Positions 1 to 4,955 of a stretch of DNA of 7,419 nucleotides are shown here, piece by piece. The notes under the pieces were generated by a model. It was given only the letters and a program-made list of their open reading frames with translations. It was not told where the DNA came from and made no database searches. Origin of the DNA: Fluviibacter sp041311015 (lineage in GTDB: Bacteria; Pseudomonadota; Gammaproteobacteria; Burkholderiales; Rhodocyclaceae); the NCBI GenBank assembly GCA_041311015.1, contig JBFYKG010000072.1, positions 1 to 7,419 on the forward strand, in the 5' to 3' direction. Made by a program: the position numbers and the translations under genes. The stretch's first letter is position 1, and each line of letters starts with the position of its first letter.

Positions 1-776
1 TAACCGCCGGTATCACGTTGCACGCCCTTCGGCTTGCCAGTGGTACCCGAGGTGTAGAGGATGTACGACGGATGCGACGACTCGACCCAGGTGCACGGCA
101 CTTGAGCGTCCATATGCTGGGCACGCAGTTCGGCGTAGTCCACATCACGACCGGCCACACGCGGGAAACCCTTATCCAGGCCGCGGTCAACGATCACCAC
201 CTTGGCCGGCGGGAACTCGGCCAGGCTCAGGGCCTCGTCAACGAGGTGCTTGTACGGTACCGGCTTGCCGTTACGCATACCCGCGTCGGCAGTCACCATG
301 ACCTTCGGCTTGGCATCATCAATACGGGTAGCCAGCGAACCGGCCGCAAAACCACCGAACACCACCGAGTGGATGGCGCCGATACGCACCGTGGCCAGCA
401 TGGCGAAAATAGCTTCCGGAATCATCGGCATGTAGATCAGAACACGATCACCTTCGCCGACGCCCTGGCTCTTGAGGATAGCGGCCATACGCTCGACTTC
501 ACGCTGCAGCTCGGCCCAGGTGTAAACCTTCTCTTCGTCGGTTTCTGTCGAAATGTAAATAATGGCGCGATCATTCGGGCGCGCAGCGGCGTGACGATCA
601 ACGGCGTTGTAGCAGAGGTTGGTCTTGCCGTTCACGAACCACTTGACGAAGGGCGGACGCGAGTAATCGCAGACCTGGGTGAACGGTTCCTTCCATTCAA
701 CCAGCTTGGCCTGTTCGCCCCAGAACTCATCGCGGTTCTCAATGGAACGCTTGTGGAAATCCTGATACTTGCCCAT
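1..776 (-). CDS. prpE: Propionyl-CoA synthetase (propionate--CoA ligase), N-terminal part, cut by window start
   Basis: Cytoplasmic AMP-forming acyl-CoA synthetase that activates propionate with ATP and CoA, feeding propionyl-CoA into the methylcitrate or a related pathway. The frame is open from the ATG at 776 down to the window edge and gives 258 residues. It opens with the PrpE-type N-terminus, including EFW near residue 17 and a KTNLCYNAVDRH block at 51-62. RVLIYMPMIPEA lies near 111-122 and GAIHSVVFGGFA near 133-144. The ATP/AMP-binding P-loop YTSGTTGKPKG is at 241-251, followed by VQRDTGG. GTTGKPKGVQRD favours PrpE over acetyl-CoA synthetase Acs, which usually reads GSTGKPKGVLH. Family members are about 630 residues, so roughly 370 C-terminal residues, including the regulatory acetyl-lysine region, lie outside the window. 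A strong Shine-Dalgarno site supports the start. It is transcribed divergently from tal, and no other prp gene is visible here. ACSS3-like acyl-CoA synthetases of slightly different chain preference remain possible. Confidence 0.93.
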   Translation of the reverse strand, partial: MGKYQDFHKRSIENRDEFWGEQAKLVEWKEPFTQVCDYSRPPFVKWFVNGKTNLCYNAVDRHAAARPNDRAIIYISTETDEEKVYTWAELQREVERMAAILKSQGVGEGDRVLIYMPMIPEAIFAMLATVRIGAIHSVVFGGFAAGSLATRIDDAKPKVMVTADAGMRNGKPVPYKHLVDEALSLAEFPPAKVVIVDRGLDKGFPRVAGRDVDYAELRAQHMDAQVPCTWVESSHPSYILYTSGTTGKPKGVQRDTGG

Positions 777-785
777 AGTCAGTTG

Positions 786-791
786 CCTCCT
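786..791 (-). promoter_or_regulatory. Strong Shine-Dalgarno site of prpE
   Basis: On the minus strand this reads AGGAGG, followed by 9 bases before the ATG at 776. It is the clearest ribosome binding site in the window and fixes the prpE start. It suggests efficient translation, unlike the weak sites of most neighbouring genes. Confidence 0.85.
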
Positions 792-832
792 CTGGCATGC
801 TTTGTGTAGGGCTCAGCCGGCGCTGCGCCCGA

Positions 833-847
833 TTTTTATGATAAAAA
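833..847. repeat. Perfect 15-bp AT-rich palindrome in the prpE promoter (possible operator)
   Basis: TTTTTATGATAAAAA has seven perfectly paired bases on each side of a central G at 840. It lies within the otherwise GC-rich prpE-tal intergenic region (777-958) and overlaps the proposed prpE -10 box. An 11-bp GC-rich palindrome, GGCGCTGCGCC (819-829), sits next to it in the presumed prpE leader. The position fits an operator or an AT-rich promoter element. Which protein would bind it cannot be told from sequence. Confidence 0.5.
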
Positions 848-866
848 CCTCACCGTACCCAAGCAA
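838..866 (-). promoter_or_regulatory. Candidate sigma70 promoter for prpE
   Basis: On the minus strand, TTGCTT (866-861) is followed by a 17-base spacer and TATCAT (843-838). The -10 matches the TATAAT consensus at 5 of 6 positions. The -35 matches only the leading TTG. Transcription would start near 831 and give a leader of about 55 bases. The -10 lies inside a perfect palindrome (833-847), so a bound regulator there could block polymerase. Assignment is by eye only. Confidence 0.45.
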
Positions 867-919
867 TGTCAGGCCGGTTTCATCGCGTATTCGCATATTC
901 GATGCGTCAGGTCAGGCAT

Positions 920-925
920 CATAAT
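920..925 (+). promoter_or_regulatory. Weak candidate -10 element for tal
   Basis: CATAAT matches TATAAT at 5 of 6 positions and lies 33 bases before the tal ATG. No good -35 is found 16-18 bases upstream; TTCGAT at 898-903 is poor. The same region holds CGCAT-N5-ATGCG (892-906) and two copies of GTCAGGC (868-874, 911-917), which could be regulator contacts or chance. Confidence 0.25.
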
Positions 926-958
926 TACGCCTGTAGCCTTACACGAAGCTGACCAGCC

Positions 959-2041
959 ATGACGACACACACCTCCCGCATCGCAGCAACGGCCCAACTG
1001 GGCCAGCAGATCTGGCTCGACACCCTCTCCCGTGCCCTGATCGAGAGCGGTACTCTGGCCGACTGGATCAAACAGCACGCCGTGGCCGGGCTGACTTCGA
1101 ATCCGGCGATCTTCCAGCAGGCATTCAGCAAAGATCCCGCCTATGGCCCCGCCATCGCCGCCGCCCGCGCCAGCGAACCGGATGCCGAGATCCGCTTTGA
1201 AAAGATTGCCCTGCCCGATATCCAGGCGGCCTGCGATCTGTTTCGTCCACGCTGGGAATCGAGTCAGGGTGAGCGCGGTTACGTCAGCTTCGAGGTATCA
1301 CCCCGTCTGGCGCACGATGCCCAAGGTACGGTCGATGCCGCGGTGCGACTCTGGCAGGAGATCAACCGCCCCAACGCCATGATCAAGATCCCGGCCACAG
1401 CAGCCGGCTGCGCAGCAGTCACCGAGGTCATCGCCCGGGGGATCAATGTGAATGTGACCCTAATCTTTTCGCATGATCAGTTGCAGGCGGTGCAAGCAGC
1501 GCATGCTGCCGGGCTGCGCCGCTGGGTAGTGCATTGCCAGCAGGCGGGCACCCCCGAACGGATTGGCAACGTGGCCTCCGTCGCCAGCTTCTTTGTCAGC
1601 CGAACAGATAACACGATCGACCCGAAACTGCCCACCGAACTGCAAGGCAAGACGGCCATAGCCTTGTGCAAGACGGCTTATGAACAATGGCAGGCGGATC
1701 AACTCGGTGAGATCGCCGATCTGCTGGCGCTGGGTGCCAAGCCGCAGTGGCTGCTCTGGGCGTCGACCTCGGTCAAGAACCCGGCCTATCCAGACACGCT
1801 GTATGTGGATGAACTGATCGGACCGCAGACGGTAAATACCGTACCCGATGCCACGCTCGCCGCTTTTCGCGATCACGGCAACGTCGGCAGAACACTGGAT
1901 CAAGGCATCGCAGCGGCCCACGAACAGCTTGCGGCCGTCAGTGCATTAGGGATAGATCTGGAACAGGTCGGTCACGACCTACAGGTGGCCGGGCTAGCCC
2001 AGTTTGAAACGGCCTACGCCGACTTGCTCAAACTGGTTTAG
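959..2041 (+). CDS. tal: Transaldolase, long (~360 aa) bacterial form
   Basis: Transfers a dihydroxyacetone unit from sedoheptulose 7-phosphate to glyceraldehyde 3-phosphate, giving erythrose 4-phosphate and fructose 6-phosphate in the non-oxidative pentose phosphate pathway (cytoplasm). The 360-residue protein shows the family landmarks in order: GLTSNPAIF (44-52), VSFEVSPRLA (109-118), MIKIPAT with the expected Schiff-base lysine K143, GINVNVTLIFS (161-171), SVASFFVSRTDN (207-218), TSVKNPAYPDTLYVDELIG (270-288) and NTVPDATL (293-300). Its length and the PDTLYVDELIG/NTVPDATL blocks point to the longer class common in actinobacteria and many betaproteobacteria, not the ~317 aa E. coli TalA/TalB type. 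The ATG at 959 is the only sensible start, although the bases before it show no strong Shine-Dalgarno. The 3' end overlaps the convergent YkgJ-family gene by 14 bases. No other pentose phosphate gene is adjacent. Confidence 0.95.
   Translation: MTTHTSRIAATAQLGQQIWLDTLSRALIESGTLADWIKQHAVAGLTSNPAIFQQAFSKDPAYGPAIAAARASEPDAEIRFEKIALPDIQAACDLFRPRWESSQGERGYVSFEVSPRLAHDAQGTVDAAVRLWQEINRPNAMIKIPATAAGCAAVTEVIARGINVNVTLIFSHDQLQAVQAAHAAGLRRWVVHCQQAGTPERIGNVASVASFFVSRTDNTIDPKLPTELQGKTAIALCKTAYEQWQADQLGEIADLLALGAKPQWLLWASTSVKNPAYPDTLYVDELIGPQTVNTVPDATLAAFRDHGNVGRTLDQGIAAAHEQLAAVSALGIDLEQVGHDLQVAGLAQFETAYADLLKLV
1999..2036. repeat. Nested inverted repeat across the tal / YkgJ-family convergent junction
   Basis: CCAGTTTGA (1999-2007) and TCAAACTGG (2028-2036) are perfect 9-bp inverted arms around 20 bases. 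Inside them, CGGC-CTAC-GCCG (2010-2021) forms a second 4-bp stem with a 4-base loop. The structure lies in the last codons of tal, and its right arm contains the stop codon (2030-2028, minus strand) of the opposite gene. On the plus strand it is followed by TTT. It could act as a bidirectional terminator or mRNA 3'-end stabiliser, but the outer stem is AT-rich and there is no real U tract. Confidence 0.4.
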
Positions 2042-2408
2042 CCGGCTCTTGCAGCTCTGACAGCGGCCGCAGCCCATGGCGCAGACGCGCACGATCACAG
2101 GCCTGATCGGCAATGCCCAATGCCGCCCAGGGGTTGAACTCGTGGCACGGGGAGGGGCGATGGTCGTAGATACGGCAACCGACCTGGCAACCGATCTCGC
2201 CGTCCAGAGCAACGCAGCGCGGCGCGGCATCGTCGGTGCCTTTCATGCGCATCAGTTTGGGCGTGAGTGGAATCGCCATTGCCACCGGCACCCCTGCACC
2301 ATCTCCCGTTTTAGACAACTCGCTGGGATGAAAATCCACACGAAAACTGGCACAACAAGCGCCGCAGCGTTCACAGATCGACAGGTGTGATGTGCCCGAT
2401 TCAGACAT
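2028..2408 (-). CDS. YkgJ-family cysteine-cluster protein (putative metal or Fe-S binding)
   Basis: A 126-residue soluble protein of the YkgJ/UPF0153 family, whose members carry a conserved cysteine cluster thought to bind zinc or an Fe-S centre; the biochemical function is unknown. Starting from the ATG at 2408, it has CERCGACC (C12, C15, C18, C19), then FRVDFHPSE, a LTPKLMRMKGT block near 48-58, and a second set C65, C74, C78, C88 in a RCVALDGEIGC-QVGC-RIYDHRPSPCHEFNPW arrangement, plus C104. This closely resembles E. coli YkgJ. The frame stays open upstream to a TTG at 2444, but the ATG matches family length and puts few residues before the first cysteines. The upstream G-rich stretch could serve as a ribosome binding site. 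The gene is convergent with tal (14-bp overlap). Its start codon overlaps that of the divergent PIN gene, so its promoter must lie within the PIN coding region. Confidence 0.85.
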   Translation of the reverse strand: MSESGTSHLSICERCGACCASFRVDFHPSELSKTGDGAGVPVAMAIPLTPKLMRMKGTDDAAPRCVALDGEIGCQVGCRIYDHRPSPCHEFNPWAALGIADQACDRARLRHGLRPLSELQEPAKPV

Positions 2409-2865
2409 GACCGCGCCAACCCCCCGCCTGGTGCTCGATACCAATGTGGTGATGGATCTGTTTCATTTCCGGGCACCGCCGCTGGCGCCGCTGATGACGG
2501 CTATTGAATCTGGCGCCGTGGTCTGCCTGGTGAACGAAAAGACGCTGGCGGAGCTGAAGCGCGTGACGGGCTACAAGCAGTTCAAACTTGATGATGCCGG
2601 GCAACAGCGCCTGTTCGATGCGTACCGGTCGCGGGTGACGCTGGTGACACAACCTATGCCGCAGGCCGCGCCCAAACTGCCGCGCTGCGGTGACCCTGAC
2701 GACCAGATGTTTCTGGAACTGGCGCTCATCGGCCGCGCCGATATGCTGATCAGCCGCGACAACCTGGTGCTCAAACTGGCCAAATCGCGGCAACGCCCCT
2801 GCCCGTTTGCGATCCTGCCGCCAGAGCAAGCACTGCCCCGTCTGTTTGACCGCCATCAGGCCTGA
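2407..2865 (+). CDS. PIN-domain protein, putative ribonuclease (PIN_3 / PIN-family toxin-like)
   Basis: Predicted small metal-dependent RNase of the PIN fold, of the type annotated as a putative toxin-antitoxin toxin component. With the ATG at 2407 it is 152 residues and carries the expected acidic residues: D11 in LVLDTNVVMDL, E49 in EKTLAELKRV, D96/D99 in CGDPDDQMFLELAL, and S116/D118 in LISRDNLVLKL. All catalytic positions look intact. No antitoxin-like gene (AbrB, RHH, Phd or HTH) is adjacent; the neighbours are a YkgJ-family gene and yaaA. It may therefore be a solitary housekeeping PIN nuclease instead of a toxin. An alternative start is the GTG at 2392, which has AGGTG 4 bases upstream and adds 5 residues. 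I prefer the ATG because family members begin shortly before the LDTN motif, but this is unsettled. The gene ends in a 10-bp overlap with yaaA. Confidence 0.85.
   Translation: MTAPTPRLVLDTNVVMDLFHFRAPPLAPLMTAIESGAVVCLVNEKTLAELKRVTGYKQFKLDDAGQQRLFDAYRSRVTLVTQPMPQAAPKLPRCGDPDDQMFLELALIGRADMLISRDNLVLKLAKSRQRPCPFAILPPEQALPRLFDRHQA
2856..2865. repeat. Perfect 10-bp palindrome formed by the two overlapping stop codons
   Basis: TCAGGCCTGA is its own reverse complement. Its right-hand TGA ends the PIN gene on the plus strand, and its left-hand TCA is the TGA of yaaA on the minus strand. Both proteins therefore end in Gln-Ala-stop from the same bases. The palindrome CGCCGGCG (2866-2873) follows directly. 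With no loop the 10-mer cannot form a useful RNA hairpin, so it is better read as a consequence of tight packing than as a terminator. Confidence 0.6.
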
Positions 2866-3635
2866 CGCCGGCGGAACACCAGGCTGGTTTCTGTCGATGC
2901 CGCCGGGGTGTATTCATACCCTTCGCTGTCAAACTGCTGCAGATCTTTAGCGGTTTTCCAGTTACCTTCGGCGGCGGCTCGCACATACAATCCGCGTGCA
3001 CGTTTGGCGTAGAAGCTGATGATCTTGAACTTACCGTCTTTCCAGTCTTCGAACACGGTGTCGATGATGCTGACGCCAGCCTTTTCCAGCGCTTTGCGAT
3101 CCACCGATTTGAAGTATTCATCCGAAGCCGTATTCACCAAGGGCTGGCCGGCTGCCTTGAGGTCTTCTAACACGCAGGCCGTATTCGATTCACGCCACCA
3201 GGCGTACAGATCCTTACCCGCGGGATTAGCGAGCTTGGTCCCCATTTCCAGCCGGTAGGGGCGCATCAAGTCCAATGGGCGCAACACCCCATACAAGCCT
3301 GATAACACCCGCACGTGATCTTGCACGTAAGCCAGCTGCTTCTTGTTCAAAGTCGGGGCATCGAGGCCTTCGTACACATCGCCGTTAAAAGCCAGGATGG
3401 CCTGTTTGGCTTCGGGCTGGGCATGCTTGGCCGACCAGTCGGCGTACCGGGTCACATTGAGCACGGCCAGCTTATCGCTCAGGCTCATCAGCTCGGCTAT
3501 CTGCGCTGGGGACTTTTTACGCAGGATCTCGATCAAAGGCTCGGCCTGCTTGATAAAACGCGGCTGGGTGTGCGGGATATCCTGGGCAACCGGATCAAAA
3601 TCCAGCGATTTGGCGGGGGACAGCAAAAACAGCAT
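2856..3635 (-). CDS. yaaA: Peroxide stress protein YaaA (UPF0246 / DUF328)
   Basis: Cytoplasmic protein which in E. coli limits intracellular unincorporated iron under hydrogen peroxide stress and so protects DNA and proteins. The 259-residue product matches the family length (258 in E. coli) and runs collinear with it. It has MLFLLSPAKSLDF at the N-terminus, LSDKLAVLN near 52-60, AILAFNGDVYEGL (79-91), a long block from LSGLYGVLRP to YRLEMG (111-132), SDEYFKS (171-177), FKIISFYAKRARG (203-215) and FDSEGY (235-240). The ATG at 3635 gives the canonical N-terminus, with GGAAG about 7 bases upstream as a modest ribosome binding site. It is divergent from the DUF2863-like gene and convergent with the PIN gene, overlapping its end by 10 bases. 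In E. coli yaaA belongs to the OxyR regulon; I see no obvious OxyR site here. Confidence 0.95.
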   Translation of the reverse strand: MLFLLSPAKSLDFDPVAQDIPHTQPRFIKQAEPLIEILRKKSPAQIAELMSLSDKLAVLNVTRYADWSAKHAQPEAKQAILAFNGDVYEGLDAPTLNKKQLAYVQDHVRVLSGLYGVLRPLDLMRPYRLEMGTKLANPAGKDLYAWWRESNTACVLEDLKAAGQPLVNTASDEYFKSVDRKALEKAGVSIIDTVFEDWKDGKFKIISFYAKRARGLYVRAAAEGNWKTAKDLQQFDSEGYEYTPAASTETSLVFRRRQA

Positions 3636-3662
3636 GATCGGCTTCCGGCAGTGGGGTAAGCG

Positions 3663-3705
3663 GGTTAATAGGTATGCAATGAGGGATGCAATGGCCTATG
3701 TTACC
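3663..3705. repeat. Imperfect dyad with internal direct repeat between yaaA and the bio operon
   Basis: The 122-bp divergent region 3636-3757 contains GGTTAATAGG (3663-3672) facing CCTATGTTACC (3695-3705). These arms are complementary except for one inserted base and one mismatch; the inner 5 bp, ATAGG/CCTAT, are perfect. Between them lie two copies of ATGCAATG (3674-3681, 3686-3693), 12 bp apart. On the minus strand the repeats read CATTGCAT, and either TTGCAT could serve as a yaaA -35 (one lies 15 bases before TATTAA, 3670-3665). Function is unproven; a regulator site serving yaaA is one possibility. Confidence 0.3.
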
Positions 3706-3745
3706 AACGGATGGCCGGGAACCGTGAATCTGGCCGCCGGCACGG

Positions 3746-3751
3746 TAAAAT
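3746..3751 (+). promoter_or_regulatory. Candidate -10 box placed for a leaderless transcript of the DUF2863-bio operon
   Basis: TAAAAT ends 6 bases before the ATG at 3758, so transcription would start at or next to the start codon. No clear -35 lies 16-18 bases upstream and no Shine-Dalgarno is visible before the ATG, both compatible with a leaderless mRNA. The match to TATAAT is 5 of 6. A promoter further upstream in 3636-3745 is not excluded. Confidence 0.35.
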
Positions 3752-3757
3752 GGCGGC

Positions 3758-4954
3758 ATGAAGCGCCCACCCTACGGATCCCGCCCGCGCCTATCGCGAG
3801 AAATGGCCCAGCTCAGCTGGCTTGCCACCGGCTTGGCTCAGGCCGGCAGCCGGATGGAGCGCACCTATTGGCATGGTCGCCTGCAGTCGCTGGTCGAGCA
3901 ACTGCTGGCCGATAAGGATGATGAATCCCTGAATGGCGTATTGAACCGACTGAGCGATAGCGAGCCGGTGGGCCACGATGCGCTGATGGACACGATCGAG
4001 TCAGCGGTTGAATCAACCACGGCCATCATCGACGGCGCGCCCCATGATGTGCTGCTGATCGCCTGCCCGCTGCTCACCTGGTCACGCTACGCCATTCCCA
4101 CACCGACAGTCTCGGCCAAAGATCAGCGGGTGCTTGGCGAGTTGCTGCTCAACACAGTGCTGACCCGCCATGCACGCGTGGTGGTGCTGGGTATGCTGGT
4201 GGGCCCGGACCAGATTCCGCGCGAGTTCACCCAGCTGGCCGAGCTGACCCAGAACCTGACCCAGGCGCTGGTCAATGGCAAAGCGGCGCCACTGCACACC
4301 CAGGCCCAGGAAGAGACCAACCGGTTTCTTTCGGACACACGCTATCTGATCGCTGCCGTAGCCGTGCCCAAGGGTGAAGCCTTGTTCCGCTGGCAGGAGG
4401 CCCGTACCGCCGGTGGCAACACCCAACTGAATGACCGGGCCGACATCGCTCAGCTCTGGGCCAATACCTGCATGCCCGTATTGGAACCCATGCTCGCTGG
4501 CTGCCGGGTGTCGGCATTATTGCCAGAAGCGTTTCATGCGGCCTGCGCTTCGGCGGACCGGGCATCGCGCCCGTATTCGGTTCAGGCCTGCATCAACTTC
4601 CTGAGCGAATCGATCGATCTACCGCCCGAGAAGCAGCGCGCTGTGATCGGCCCCTTTCATGCGCAACGGCTGGAAGAGTTTCGTATCGCCTTCGGACCCC
4701 GCAATGACGACGCACTGTTTCACGGGGTCGTCTGGCCACTGCTGGGCGTTGAAGATGAGCAGACCGATATGGTGGCCGAGATCGAGCAAGTGCTCCGTGC
4801 TGCCGGCGTCACCGACATCGTGACGCACGAGCACCGCTTCCCCATGGAATTCTGCGAAGACTGCGGGGGGCCCATGTATGCCAACGCCGATGGTGAGCTG
4901 GCGCATCTGGAAATGCCCGAATCGGCGGCAGCTCAACCGAGTACGCTGCACTAG
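3758..4954 (+). CDS. DUF2863-like protein of unknown function, first gene of the bio operon
   Basis: A 398-residue soluble protein with no signal peptide or membrane segment. I assign it to DUF2863, a betaproteobacterial family of unknown function, from remembered resemblance; this is not certain. Visible features are an N-terminal basic RPRLSRE segment followed by helical LATGLAQAGSRMERTYWHGRL (about 8-42), a hydrophobic VLLIACPLLTWSRYAIPTP stretch (98-116), VVVLGMLVGPDQIPREF (141-157), and near the C-terminus FCEDCGGPMYANADGELAHLEMPE. That last block has a single CxxC pair (C366, C369), suggesting a metal-binding knuckle or redox pair. The ATG at 3758 keeps the RPRLSRE segment, which I expect to be conserved; an internal ATG at 3803 is less likely. 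The stop is one base before the bioA start, so it is almost certainly co-transcribed and probably translationally coupled with bioA. Function in biotin metabolism is only guilt by association. Confidence 0.7.
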   Translation: MKRPPYGSRPRLSREMAQLSWLATGLAQAGSRMERTYWHGRLQSLVEQLLADKDDESLNGVLNRLSDSEPVGHDALMDTIESAVESTTAIIDGAPHDVLLIACPLLTWSRYAIPTPTVSAKDQRVLGELLLNTVLTRHARVVVLGMLVGPDQIPREFTQLAELTQNLTQALVNGKAAPLHTQAQEETNRFLSDTRYLIAAVAVPKGEALFRWQEARTAGGNTQLNDRADIAQLWANTCMPVLEPMLAGCRVSALLPEAFHAACASADRASRPYSVQACINFLSESIDLPPEKQRAVIGPFHAQRLEEFRIAFGPRNDDALFHGVVWPLLGVEDEQTDMVAEIEQVLRAAGVTDIVTHEHRFPMEFCEDCGGPMYANADGELAHLEMPESAAAQPSTLH

Positions 4955-4955
4955 G

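Noticed and set aside
18..809. 263-codon open frame on the plus strand
   Set aside because: It is antisense to the unmistakable prpE, has a low-complexity Arg/His/Gly composition and runs over the prpE ribosome binding site.
2028..2865. YkgJ/PIN pair as a classical toxin-antitoxin module
   Set aside because: The genes are divergent, not an operon, and the YkgJ-family protein resembles no antitoxin. The PIN domain alone does not make a TA system.
3343..3915. 190-codon open frame on the plus strand across yaaA and the intergenic region
   Set aside because: It is antisense to yaaA, then overlaps the DUF2863-like start in another frame. No family resemblance.
4878..4955. In-frame N-terminal extension of bioA
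   Set aside because: These 26 codons lie inside the preceding gene, are unlike any BioA N-terminus, and precede the canonical ATG at 4956.
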